From Conoideocrella luteorostrata (lineage: Eukaryota; Ascomycota; Sordariomycetes; Hypocreales; Clavicipitaceae): a stretch of 64,000 nucleotides of DNA. Below, piece after piece: positions 22,400 to 34,226 of the stretch. The number at the start of each line of letters is the position of its first letter. The stretch's first letter is position 1. Below the pieces are notes generated by a model. That model saw nothing but the letters and a program-made list of their open reading frames with translations. It was not told where the DNA came from and did no database searches. The stretch spans positions 62,001-126,000 of the forward strand of contig JASWJB010000012.1 in the NCBI GenBank assembly GCA_032433595.1. The letters run 5' to 3'. Position numbers and translations under genes: made by a program.

Positions 22400-23965
22400 G
22401 GTGAGGGTTCTTATCGCCGTGGTGTTCTATCAAAGCATTGGCGATGGCGACCTGGCCGTGGAATGAAAATCGAGCGGAGAGGATGGCGGTGGTTTGGGAG
22501 GGAGCTTTTTCTTTCGAGGTCGACTACGGATGGGAAGCATGGGTGTGTGTGTGGGTGCGTGTCCGGGGCAGTTGAGAGCATTGGAGAAAATGCAGGTGCC
22601 TCATTGGGCGTTCGGCGTGAGTTGCAGGTTCAACGCCAATGGGGTTGCTGCTAATGTCCCAGATGCAGCACCAGGCAGCACCAGACACAGAACCCCAGCC
22701 TGGACCCAGAGCCAGGCAGGCATGCATGTCGCAGGCTTGAGCCGTGCCGCATCTACGGAATACGGAACACACAGTTTTACTTTTACTCCACGCCCGTCAG
22801 CTACAGTGGGACCGCAAAAGTCACGATAATGAACGAGTTATCCCTTGTTAATTTTTTAAATCTTAAGATAGCAATAAAATATAATTTTAGAAAAAAAAAA
22901 AAACTTTTATCTAGATTTTTGTGGTAAACTATTCTCCTGCCTCATTTTACGCGTAATATATGGTCTTTTCATTTCCTGGTTGGACTGTAAAAAAGAGCTG
23001 CGTTCTTCGTGGTTATCGTGACTTTTGCGGTGTGACTGTACTGCGGCTTGCCAAGTCGCTTGCTGCGGACCAGGCTAGTGCCAAGGAAGCAAGCCATGGC
23101 CTCAACACCCTCAAATGATCAGTGCATCGACGCTTCCTCCCAAGGATGACGACAATGTTTGGCATATACGGAGCTGAAGAGTTGAAAATGAGCCGTCATG
23201 TCTCGACACTTAATCTTGTGGACTCAACCGTCACTTGTGTAGAGAGATCAAGCTGTTCTTCACTCTTTTTGCGAGGCGACCACAACAGCTCTTGGTCAAC
23301 ATGCCACCGCCGATTCTCGCTGTCAAATCTGACACGATTATGTCGTTTTCGAACTGTAATGGAGCGCTACCACGCCTCAGGAATTGACTTCAAAGACCTC
23401 AGACACGGAGAGAAGCTGAGAGAGTGCAGGACGGACGCACCGCGAATGAGCCCAAGTCACTTTTCCGACCTGTTTCGCAGCACGCAGTAGCACCATTTCT
23501 CAAGCATGAATACCATCATGTATCTGGCTTGAAGACGCGCTATCGAATTTTTGAGTACCTCCCGACGGATTTGGGCTATCCCCCCAGTTTCTGACCCCAG
23601 TGTAGCATCTCGAGCCTTGATGACCGTGGATTACCAGAAACGAGCACCTTGCCTAGTTCGTGGGCAAATTGAACAGTTTGACAAACTCTTTGCGCCTCAA
23701 GGCACAGGGAGTCACTCATCGGCGATGGATTCGGATGACGCACAAAGTAGTTCCCAATGCAACCAGGATTTCAGTCATACTCTCCCTCCACAGGAATGGG
23801 TATGTTACCTTTCTGGACATCCGAGCAGTATGGCCACGTAGTTCCCAACGCTATCAAAACCTTTGACTGCCCGTAGGGAAATAGCTTGGCTTGGAGGAGT
23901 GAGGTTGGAATCTATTCCTGCGCATCGCTGTCTTATCGGCTCTATCTATGGTTATATTCGTGGTG

Positions 23966-24190
23966 TCAATGATGTCTGACACACAACCAGCAACGTAACT
24001 TCAATTCAGTCAAGGGATCAACTAGGGACCCGAATTAAGTCGTAATAACGTCTGTAGTGGAATCGAATGGTTAAATAATCCTGTATAAGGTCCTGTATAA
24101 GGTTATTGGATAGGGACACTCTGCAGTAAAGCAGTTCAAGCACAAAGTGTACTGGAGCAAGACTCTGAACAAAGACACAGTTCAAGTATG
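23966..24190 (+). repeat. Decayed dispersed repeat, copy 2
   Basis: Collinear with 13612-13800: both carry TGTCTGAC, then ACTTCAATTCA, then a TAAGGTT block, then ACTGGAG..CTC.GAAC..GACACA..TTCA..GAAG. Differences are mainly transitions, the pattern left by repeat-induced point mutation. Confidence 0.5.
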
Positions 24191-25099
24191 AAGGGATGGC
24201 ATCGCATTAGAACGGCTGCTGAACTTCTTCTCTCCGTAAGTGCTATTGGCATCATCGCAACTGTCGCATTCTGGAAACATAAACGCTCCCGGGATAATTT
24301 CTACTCTTCGACTAGTATGAGCACATATTGGTACCCTTCCATGTTGATAGACAGCAAATTTCCGATCTAATTGTTGTGTCGTGGATGAGTAGGTGGGGAA
24401 GACGGTAGCAAAACTGGTAGGAAAGAAGTCGGGCGTCCCCGCGAAACGCATCAGAGCACGAATTACGGCATATTATGGCGATGTTATGGAATTGTATCCG
24501 CTTATCATGAACGATGCCTCTGTGGCATTCTAGGATGAAGACGTGCCCGTGCCCGGATTCAGCAGTCCTGGTTCACTGTAGTTGGTCAAAGTGACATTTG
24601 CACTACTCTAGCTGAAGCCGCTTAGTGAAGGCCGGCTCCATATACGTGTGCTGTGGCAAGGGGTGTCAGACTACATAGCTCCTCGATCCATCAAGCCATA
24701 GGCTGACCATGTGCTTGCGCTCGCAGAACTGGTTGTGTGAGGCAAGCTTAAGTGCAATACAGAGAGTTTTCCTAGGTTTTGCCTAGCTCTTGACCACAAC
24801 CTAATACAGACGCAGCTGTCACAAGATACTATTAGCCGATAGATTAAATTAATGACTTAGAGGCTTAAACATGTGGTTAAATATGCAGGGAAACATACAG
24901 CGTTTCAGAGCGTTCAAAGTGCTAGCTATTGACGTGATTTTCATTGAATTGGGGCATCAATTATGATGATTGTAACTTCTTCAATTCCGAAGGTCAAATT
25001 GAGGGTGGGTGGACCAAGGCGTTCGTGTAATTTGATATCCGCGTGCTGGGTGGACGATTAGAAGGCCCCAGCAGGCTGAATTAGGTCTCAACCTGATTC

Positions 25100-25888
25100 C
25101 ACTATTGAATTGAAGTTGCGTGGCCGGTTTTGTGTCAGACACCAACCTACATGTGTTGTTGTTGTTGTTGTTGTTCTGGTTGGGGCGAAGTGACGGAAGG
25201 TGCCCTGCAGCAAGAGACAATTTAGGCGTGTGTGCCTGATGGGGCTGGTACATGCTCTGATTCAGTGGCTTTAGTAGTTCTTGATCTCGCTGCTTTTATT
25301 TTCCTTACCGCTGCCGCTGCTGTTGCCAGCTTGTGAAGTGTGTCATTCCTTTTGGCTCTGGATAAATCTGACAGTGATTTGTGGCGTTTTTAGATGAGTG
25401 TGGGAGCCGAGGCACGTAAACAACGTCACAGTCACGGTTGTGAGATTTTAATCAATTTTGTATAGCACAAAACCTCTAATTAATATAGAGTTTAACTGTA
25501 ATAATACAATGAAATTATAAAGCTACAGCAAACGTAAACGCGAATATGTTTACTATTTATTAATTATAATGTGGCTGCATTATTTAGTCATCTAAACTCT
25601 GTTCACAGCACAGTCTAATTCACACGGTTCTACACGACGCCAGGCGGCGCAAATTCTTCGCTGTGGGTATCGAAAAAGCAGTAAATATTGTACGGCAGGG
25701 TGTGGCCAAGATCTAATTATGTTTTTGCACACATTAAGATGAGTTCATGAGAGACGAAGTAGCAACAACAACAACGGTAAGATCAACGACAACAGCAAGA
25801 ACAGCAAGTCGACCCAAAGGAAACACCTACAACACACATAAGGCGGTGTCTGACACAACCGACGACGCAATTTCAATTCAATAGTGCG
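25100..25888. mobile_element. Inverted-repeat-bounded element, ~0.8 kb, non-coding
   Basis: The left end begins CACTATTGAATTGAAGTTGC and runs into GTCAGACACC; the right end is its imperfect reverse complement, GGTGTCTGAC.. to TTCAATTCAATAGTG. The inverted similarity covers about 45 bases clearly and weakly extends inward to the GTT-rich (left) and CAAC-rich (right) parts. No transposase frame is present, so this resembles a non-autonomous or badly decayed DNA element. I could not find a clear target-site duplication. Confidence 0.5.
25155..25175 (+). repeat. GTT microsatellite, 7 copies
   Basis: Seven perfect GTT units, just inside the left end of the inverted-repeat element. Confidence 0.9.
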
Positions 25889-27701
25889 TCACAAATTATT
25901 TGAAATGCATTATCAAGGACAGCAGAGCTTTGTCTGAGATTTGCGTTAAATCGAGGGCAAGCATGGAGAAGTAACCCTAACCTTCCCGGTTTGCATCTAT
26001 AATGGGCTGATACAAAGTGGAAATCATTTTTCTGCCTCTCTCTAATTCTATTAGCCCTCTTAAGTCCTGTCTGCCTGGTGGCACGGCGAAGTGAAGAACT
26101 AGATCAGGGTCTCCCGGATGGGCGTCCCCGTCCACAATCTTGGAGTCTTGAAGTGCGGTAGTCATGTGAAGCTGAAATGATGGACTGCCAATTACGTTGG
26201 AGACATTGAGCTATGTAACGATGCCTATTTCTGGACGAAACCGCAGGGCCTCCTAGTGCATCGCATCTACCACAGCTTGCTTCAGGCTTAGGATCGGCCC
26301 ACACATCACTGCCAGTATATCGGTCTCACTCGGGAGCATTGGCAATAGCTTCGGTATACGCCTCTTAGGCGGCGTCCATTGGTGTGGTGCGACACTAGTG
26401 GCAGACTCGCACATTGATGGAGAGAGAGTAAAAGTCCAGAAAACTGTTTTTTCGGGTTTTTTAATTTCGTCGTCTTTATCCACGGATCCTCGATATATAA
26501 TACAAGACACATATCGCGGCGTGCGTGTCGAGCCATAGTTCAGATAACTGTTGATATAGAATACCAATAGCAGGCTGTTTAACTGCTGGCAAAATGATAA
26601 GTCAAAGGATTAAAGAAACGATCCATTCCTTGTTAAACTCCTTCCTTCCTGTGCGTTGGATGCCTTAAATGGAGCTTCTGAACTGTCACACCAACACTGT
26701 TTACTAGCGTGCGAGGTGAATCTTTAAATCCCTGTCCTTAGTTGTAACTTCAGATTCTTGGGTGGATCGCGGTGACAGGCGTACCCTGCCAAATTACGGT
26801 TGTTAAATTATCTCATGATCATTGCACGATCGACTATCAATCTACCCACTCAGATGCAGCATTGCCATTGCGAGTGACCACCTCCAGCTAGCAGCCATTA
26901 TCGACCGACACGAAGAAATAATTATAAGAAAAGACCTAGTTCAGTAAATGCTTGCTCCGTAGTTATCTTGTTTATGCAGAGATGGACAACGGATTAATTT
27001 CAGAGAAGGCGGAACTATCTGCTTCACGTGTGAGTATTGGCTGTCAGCGCACTGCCAATCCACCGCCAATCGATGGTAGTGAATTGGTTACTAGCCTGAT
27101 GTCTTTATGTGGCACTATTCTTTAATAGAGCAAAGCAATCTCAGCCACTTTCAGTGAAAACAGCAACTCCAGGACCGGCACTGGCCGAGTGGGTGGCGGA
27201 TCGCGGATGTGGCTGCATGGTCGGGCTTACATTACGGTATGATTCATGACTAAATGGCGGCCACAGTTATAGAACAGCACGATTTCCTGCGTGAACCCAC
27301 TTTCTCATGTGGGATGATGGATGATGGGATGGAACTGACGGCTAGAATTGCTCCGCGCTTAGCTTTGCTAGCTCGAAATCTAAGTCATGTAGCGGAACGG
27401 GGATGATCACTCCGCTGGCCTGACCGAGGAGAACTTACCAAGCCGGCAACTGGTTAGTTAGGCGTGTAAGACAAGATGCTCTAATCGGATCGGCAGACGC
27501 GAGATATACGACCAAGTTACATCGGCAGCATCGTTGTTTATGTCTGATCCGCCATGCCTAAATCAGCAACTTTCAGCCATTGCCAGAGACATTCCCTGTA
27601 CGGGGTAATATCCCTCTTATATAAATGCCAACTCTCCCAGAAGCCATGATTGCGGCCAACTTCATCAAGTATATATCTTTTAGGTGCGGCACATTCTCGC
27701 C

Positions 27702-28670
27702 ATGTATTTTGCCACGCTGCTCGTCATCACAGCCGCTGTGCACAGCGCACATGCGTCGCTGATTTGGGCTGCCAATTTTGCCAAGGCCAGGGACTCCAAG
27801 GAGGCTGGCTTTGGGAATGTACAAGTAGGTAGACCGCTTGACCACATTGAAGCGTACAGCAGATATCTAACAGCCCTGGTGATGAGCAGATCCAGGATGG
27901 CTCGGGGCCTATCCGGAACAATGGCCCTGCTATACCAGTCATCAACCACCCCAAGCTGGGCAAATCACTCAACATTTCCCTGGTCTGTTATTCACCAACA
28001 TACCCTGACGCTCGGGAAGAGCAATTTTTTCTGACTATCACTTCAGAACCGCGACCAAATGCGCTGGGAGGCCGCACCGGGCGGAAGCAACGAGCTGGGG
28101 GAGGGACGCACAACGTACTTTCGCGTGGATTTCGTGCTTGGCGATAACTTTAATATTGGTCAGGATAACCCTTTCTGTCTCTTGAACCAAATTCACCAAG
28201 CGAGCAAGTGAGTGATTGTGAAGACTTTCGTTTTGCAGAGCTGTCACTTACGCAGACAATTTAGTTCAGGTTCACCTCCTATTGAGTAAGTCTTGCTCGG
28301 AACCAGCCTTTTTTTGTTTTGGCTGTTCAATTACTAAAATGATCTCAGATTCGACGTACACGACAATGCACTATGGGTCCGCGGCGCAAGCACGGCCTAC
28401 AACAAGAAGCTGATCCCTGTAGCTCACGATACGGTCTACAAGCTCGTGTACGGCGTCACGACATCCTCCTCGGCTTCCAAGTCGCGACTGAACGTGTGGG
28501 TCAATGAAAATCAGGTCCTGAGGGACTTCGCACCCAAGAACGCTTTCCGTGTCGGAGGAGACTCGTACTGGAAGGGTGCAACTATGTATTGCAGCGTAGA
28601 TGTCGATCGACCGCTGGAGGTTTATCAGAATGCACACCGGGTGGGTGATTCCTATAACGATGTGGCGTAA
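27702..28670 (+). CDS. Secreted protein, possibly a polysaccharide-lyase-like jelly roll
   Basis: A five-exon model fits in phase: 27702-27818, 27863-27982, 28047-28207, 28256-28285 and 28349-28670, giving 249 residues. Introns 2-5 side signals are normal (CTGAC and TACTAA branch-like words); intron 1 would be only 44 bp, and its exact ends are uncertain (donor 27819 or 27825). The ATG at 27702 opens a clear signal peptide (MYFATLLVITAAVHSAHA). The mature part, with RTTYFRVDFVLGDNF, NPFCLLNQIHQ, DNALWVRG, KLVYGVTT and YWKGATMYCS, looks like a beta-rich jelly roll of the kind seen in secreted polysaccharide lyases. That class is a guess from overall pattern; no catalytic residues are assigned. 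It ends normally, and no frame break is seen. Confidence 0.6.
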
Positions 28671-30385
28671 ATGCCGGACCGTTACATGCGATACTCAGGA
28701 CAAGAGGCTCTGTTTTCTACTGTATCTAGCTTTTTGAAAGATGGCGACTTGCACTGTGGACTACGGCAAGATGGCTCCCGACGTGAATAGCTGAGCCCAT
28801 GTGGCACCACAAGTATGTCGTCAATTTCTGTGCACATAACTATCGATCCTGGTGCTCATGTCTATCTCGTTCTTCATAATGCATCAACTGCCATATTCTC
28901 TGATAAAGAATATCTGATGAAGCATAGTGAAATTCAACATTGCGGCTATTTTGACTCCAACGCCTTTGCGGGAAGGTGATGGTGCGGCGTACTCGCCCGT
29001 GCCTCACATGACCCTTCCCGGGTTCCGCAAAACACACCCAACAAAACTGGGAGTCACTTTCATGGCTACACTGCAGGGTACCAATCAGCTTCCAGCACGG
29101 CCGTCTCGATGATAGCGATTGCGGGCGGAAAACGGGCGGCGTGAGGAAGCTGTCAGCCATCACGGCAAGACGGGGAGGAAGTCCACGGTGTCGTTGCAGG
29201 ATTCTCAATATATTTTGGACCACAGTTAAGGCGGAGGAATATTTTCTGATAGCCTGAATACTTGGTTTGCATATTGGCTGAGAAATTTTGATCAAGCTTG
29301 ACAGGGCGTCAATAGACAAATCAAGAACTTCTGAAGCGCCAATAGATCGAAGAAGTATTGAGGGGGGTCCATCCAACATGAATTGTATCCTCGCTGTAGT
29401 CTATCCAACACCTCAAGAACCGAGTCAGCCAGTAAAGCGGTTTTGTTGCATGATAACCTTGACACAGTCATTTGGTTATAGGATACAGTGGCAAATAGAT
29501 TGTCTGGTCGTTGAATTTGAATCGTGGTAACCTAGCCCCGACATAAGGCTGTTTATGCTGGTTTGCGTCGGTCGCACTGCGGAAGGGGTTAGCCGTTGTT
29601 GCAAGCACGTAGGTAGTTTTTTCAGCAGCGACAAATACCTTTTTTCTCCATTGACGATACAGGTCACAACCACGAAAAGAGCCCATGACAATCAACTTTT
29701 CCCCTATCGTAAACAATTTTTTCTTCTGCGGTAGTGGTTTTGTGGCCAAAAGAGCGCACTGGCTGAGGAACACCAGATTGACGTAGGGAAAGGGAACCCC
29801 GCTACTGTGCCTCCCACGTAAAGGGAGCTTCGCCTAGACAACACTTACTGACGTGTGGGTTTGTCCGCTGTGGCTTCATGACTTGGCGGCTCGTAGGGCT
29901 TGCCGCCTGGAGGGTTAGCTTACCGGAAGCAAGCCCTTGCAAATATGGCCTTGCAGTCAGCCGAGAAGCGCTGAAATTCGCTTTCTTATTCAGATAATGC
30001 CTTTCTAAAGTTAGTTAGCTAGTTTGTTCCTCGTGGGGTTCGTTGGTGATACGGCAGCTGTACTATAGAGGGCATCGTGACAGGGCAAGGACCTTTTGAA
30101 GCCGAAGAGAGGTGCAGCCGAGAGATTGTTATCAGTGGGCCGCGTTTAACTAACGACTTAGTTCCCCAAATGGGATACACGGAGCCACAACAGGGGAAGG
30201 GCGTCGGCCTAAGCTTAGCCAGGGCCTGCAACATGCTCAAGCTCTGGAGAAATCACGCAGGTTTGCTCTCCAACGACCAAGCCTTTTGAATTACGAGAAT
30301 TACTATAAGACGCGATGGCTGCCACTTCCGTTGAGAGCAAACCAACTACTATACTGGTCAGTAGATCCTGGCCAGCGTCCTCATC
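28671..30385. other. Intergenic, no supported gene
   Basis: The longest frame is minus 28840-29379 (179 codons). It has some protein-like composition but no motif, partner exon or good start, so I do not call it a gene. The rest has only short overlapping frames. The right end would hold the promoter of the transporter relic. Confidence 0.4.
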
Positions 30386-31653
30386 ATGTCAACGATCGAA
30401 GCAGACAATACGGACGAGCGCATGCCGCTTTTGAGTTCCGACGTGAGCCAGAGCCGCCACGCCACAGCAGCAACTGCGCCTGCTCAGAAGGAGCGCGACA
30501 CGAAGACAATACACATCATCATAATTCTGCTTGCTCAGATTGTGGCTCTACGAATGTCCAATTCATTCATGAGTCCAGCCGTCGCGCAGATCGAGGAGGC
30601 AGTTCTTTGTCAAGAGCATTTCAGTAATGTCACAATGAACCCTGAAACCGATCCTCGATGTAAGAGCACGCCAGCTCAATCAGAGCTATCTATGCTGCAG
30701 GGCATTGAAACGATATTCGGACAACTGCCCAGCATTTTTACATCTGTGCCCTTTGGGTTGGCTGCTGAGAAGTACGGCCGCCGTCCAGTCCTTTTATTTT
30801 GTACTTTCGGCTGATGTTACTGTACCCAATGAACCTTTTCATTTGTAAGTGAACTAAACGGATGGGAATTTGCTTGCTCTATTATTATAAAGCCTAGTTG
30901 TATCTAGGTCGACTTATGCTTGGGCTTTAGTAAAGTATTTGCCGATCAAGCTCATATGGCTGGCAGCATCATTTGTATCCTTTTCAGGTGGTCTTCAGGT
31001 TATGTTAGCCATGACCTACACTATTACGAGTGATGTAGTCACGAGTGCTCAAAGGTGCGAAACTGGTTATTGCTTCGGGTTCCTAAGCAGGACCGCACGA
31101 GGATGTTGTGACTGTCGCTGACACATCTAGGTCTATTGTCTTCTTTGACCTACGTTGCGATTGCTATCCCCTTCATTTTTAAGTATTCTTTACGCGATCC
31201 AATACTACTACCTTCGCACGTCAAGGCAGCTCAGGCATCTAGATCTGGAGTCCAAGACACCGCTTTATGCTCAGTTTACTGAGATAGCCACTGGCGGGAT
31301 GCATGTGCGGAGCTTTAGGTGTGCTTGGGGTGGTCGGCGTCAATAGCTTTATACGGACGTACAAGTTTGTCCGTAGCAAGGACGCTGGTTCGACGCGTGT
31401 CTTTGCTGCCTGAATCGTACCGCTCGCGCGAATCCTCATAGCCCGCACCATGCATTTCGTGTGCAGAGTCCAGTCCAGTCCTCACACAACCAACCGGCGC
31501 GCCGTGACGAATCTCGTATTCACCGTCCAGACAGGACTCGGCACTCGGTACGTACTCCGTAACCAGATGGTCATTTCATGGATCGGCACAACCCAGCTGC
31601 TCCGCCAGCGGCCCGCTCGTTTCACAGCGTTGCCGCCCCACGACCTTGTCTAG
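30386..31653 (+). pseudogene. Broken major facilitator superfamily (MFS) transporter
   Basis: The ATG at 30386 starts a typical fungal MFS N-terminus: acidic leader (DERMPLLSSD), first membrane segment with LAQIVALRMSNSFM, and the loop-2/3 signature GLAAEKYGRRPVLLF. The frame then stops at 30814 just after FCTFG, while the adjacent frame continues LMLLYPMNLFI, as if one base had been lost near 30810. Further transporter-like segments follow in other frames (LPIKLIWLAASFVSF, QVMLAMTYTITSDVV, then LTYVAIAIPFIF), interrupted by stops. From about 31250 similarity fades. At least one frameshift plus stops, and no intron model that repairs them all, mark it as a pseudogene; an assembly error at the first site alone would not restore it. 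MFS pumps often export NRPS products, so this may be a lost cluster member (inference). Confidence 0.6.
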
Positions 31654-32253
31654 AGGGTGGCTGTGTCGCCTCAAGACATCGGAATGGCGCCGACGACGTA
31701 GTCTGATGGCCACCACAACGATTGGCTTTAGTAGCTTGTCAGCTTGTCACCCAGTCAATTCCGACGGGCGGGGCAAATAATTACTATCCGCTGTACGGAG
31801 TACGGAGTGCGCCATGAGGAGTAGGTAACTGGTTAGTTAGAGGGTGGTTTGCTTGTCAGTCAGAGTGGTACAGAATGGTCAGTACAGACTGGTTAGTTCG
31901 GAGTAGTTAGTATGCAGTAGTTAGTACGGTTGTTGGATCAAATCAAAATCGATGAAAGTACTTGAGTGGCTTGCCGCTCCATGCACTCAGCGGCGACTTC
32001 CCCTCTATGCTTGGTGAGGAGGTGAGGCGAGGGTCAGCCATTTGATGATGCAATTCAAAAAGCAATCCTCTCCAGCCCTTTCACGACACACCAACACGGC
32101 AAGCTATTGGCTGTGTTTGGTGTCCTCCCGAGCCAGCAGCACAACTACGCCGCAGCTCTCAAGTTTCCCTCCCTTAACACAAAGGGCAAGTTTTGACATA
32201 AAAGACATCATAGGAGACGAAAAACCAGCCACTCGCCCCCCCAGACAGCCATA
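31654..32253. promoter_or_regulatory. Intergenic, upstream of serine hydrolase
   Basis: Contains TACGGAGTA at 31794-31802 followed by a near copy, and a stretch of degenerate GGTTAGTTAG/GTAGTTAGTA words at about 31825-31930. The last part should be the promoter of the downstream gene. No reading frame is supported. Confidence 0.4.
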
Positions 32254-33872
32254 ATGGATCTATTTCGCTCTCCAGAGTTCGCCTCGCGCGTAGAGCAGCT
32301 CATCCAGAAACATCATACCCCTGGGCTCGCCGTCGCCATTGTGCACAATGACGAAATTGCCTCTGCGGCCTTCGGAAATGCTTCGCTGGACCCGGCCACA
32401 CCCATGACGACTGATACACTCTTCGATGTTGCGTCCGCATCCAAATCTTTAACAGCCGCCGCCGTGGCCTTGATTGTGGACGACGGTGAAAATTATCCCG
32501 AAGTCAAGTACGAAGCGCGCATGTCGGACCTCCTTCCCGACGACTTTGCGATGCCCGGCAAAGACCACGATGATGTGACTCTCGATGATGCCTTGGGCCA
32601 CAGAACTGGACTTGCGTCGTGAGTAGATGTGCAAAGAAAAGATACCGTCTCTCTTTGAACAAACACTAAGATGCTCTACATAGCAACGACTACTCGTATT
32701 TCGGCATCGACGCAGACCGACCCGATGACGCTGGTTCGGTAACAAGAAACATCCGTAACCTGCATGTTGCCGCACCAATCCGTACCAAGTATATATATTG
32801 TAATTCCATGTATACCGCAGTTACTTATCTCGTGGAGAAAAAGAGCGGAATACCATTCTCCGACTTCCTACGCCAGAAATTCTTTGAACCTCTGGATATG
32901 ACGACGTCCTTCCTGCAGCCCGAAGAAGCTCGTGCGAACGGCTTTGGAGACAGATTGACCCCGGGGCATTATTGGGATGAGGAGAAGGAAGAGTATCTGA
33001 CCTTTCACTATCCAGACACCCCAGAGGGTCAGGGCGCTGGTTCCGTCGTGACGAGCGTGAACGACTACATCAAATATGTCAAGGCCATGTTGAATCAAGA
33101 CGGCCCATTTACGGAAGACATCTATAAGGGTATTCTGAAGCCGAGGACAATAGTGGGCCTGGACATGGTGAAGCCCTATCCATATTCATCCCCGAGAATC
33201 TACGCCTCAGGATGGCATATGCACCACTACCGAGGATACAAAATTGTCGCGCACGACGGCGGCATACCTGGTTGTAGCACCACACACATGTTTATGCCCG
33301 AGCTCAAGTTTGGGTGCGTCGTGTTTGGAAATGCCGAAGGCGCCTGCACGATTTTCACGGCCTTGACGCGCGAACTGATTGACGATGCGTTGAGGCTGCC
33401 GAAAGACCAGAGGCTGGATTGGGAAAAGGTAGAAATGAAGATGTTTCATGACGAAGAAGAAAGTGGAGACGAAGACAGCGACGATAAAGAAGAGGAAGAG
33501 GAGGAAGATTGGCAAGCTTGGTTCCCTGATATCAAGGAATGCGAGTCGCATGAGCACCCGTTGGAAGTCTACACTGGCGACTACTGGCATGCGGGCTACC
33601 GCGGAATCAAGGTACAAACTAAAGATGACCAGCTCTTTATCGACGCCAATGACCGATCTTTTGCCTTTACACTTACTTTCAAACACGTATCCGAACAGAA
33701 ACACTTTGTGGCTTATCTGTGTTGCCCGACCGAGGGTATGAATGACCCGATTCGGGCAGAATTCCGGTTTGGCGATGATGGATCCGTGAGTCACATGGGT
33801 GTTCAATTGGATGAGGATTTGGACGACCTTATTTGGTTCGACAAGACCGATAAAGAAAAGGCTTCGGGCTAG
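32254..33872 (+). CDS. Beta-lactamase-family serine hydrolase
   Basis: Two exons: 32254-32618 and 32684-33872, with a 65-bp intron (GTGAGT..CATAG); 517 residues. All three marks of the serine beta-lactamase/penicillin-binding-protein fold (PF00144) are intact: Ser61-A-S-Lys64 in DVASASKS, Tyr160-C-N, and His312-D-G-G replacing the KTG triad. Members of this fold in fungi include esterases, transesterases and D-amino-acid-specific peptidases. An acidic linker (EEEEEEDW) separates this domain from a ~100-residue C-terminal beta-rich domain (YTGDYWHAGYRGIKVQ) like those after the hydrolase domain in related enzymes. No signal peptide is seen, so it is probably intracellular. It lies tail-to-tail with the NRPS gene, 354 bp away, which makes a role on the peptide product possible but unproven. 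Confidence 0.88.
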
Positions 33873-34226
33873 GTAGTGTAGACTCAGCCTGGCTTCTGCA
33901 GATACTAAATCTTGATGTACGTGTGGTTGGCAATCCCACCCTAACCTATATCACGGGCGGAAGAATACGGACTCTCCATTCCTGTGGCACAAATTTAAAA
34001 AAGTAAAACAAATGTTTCTATACAGGCTTTCCAAATCATAACACTTTTGTGACCAACCAACTCCATTCAGAAAACGCACTTCGAGTAAACCAAAAAAAAT
34101 AAAAACAAAAATAAAAATAACGAGCAGCTTCTCCACATCCATAAATCCAACGAATTAACCCACATACAACACCACACAAATTAACAACCATGGGCTTGCC
34201 ATGTAAGCATCTCCATGACTTCAACA
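33873..34226. terminator. Shared 3' region of hydrolase and NRPS genes
   Basis: Convergent 3' ends meet here. The stretch around 34090-34120 is A-rich on the plus strand (AATAAAAACAAAAATAAAAA). No open frame of interest. Exact cleavage and polyadenylation sites cannot be placed. Confidence 0.4.

Larger units (their letters stand above)
22400..27701. other. Gene-poor stretch with decayed repeats
   Basis: More than 5 kb without a supportable gene. All open frames are short and overlap on several strands. It contains an A/T-rich tract (about 22840-22920, with an A-run near 22891-22903), a decayed repeat copy (23966-24190), an inverted-repeat element (25100-25888) and a GTT microsatellite. It marks the change from core genes on the left to accessory genes on the right. 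Confidence 0.5.

Noticed and set aside
21710..22433. Frames on both strands overlapping PAM17
   Set aside because: Low-complexity Ser/Arg/Glu-rich shadows of the PAM17 presequence.
28840..29379. Minus-strand 179-codon frame
   Set aside because: No recognisable motif, no partner exon; could be a relic but cannot be supported as a gene.
33207..33806. Minus-strand 199-codon frame
   Set aside because: Antisense of the intact serine hydrolase exon 2.
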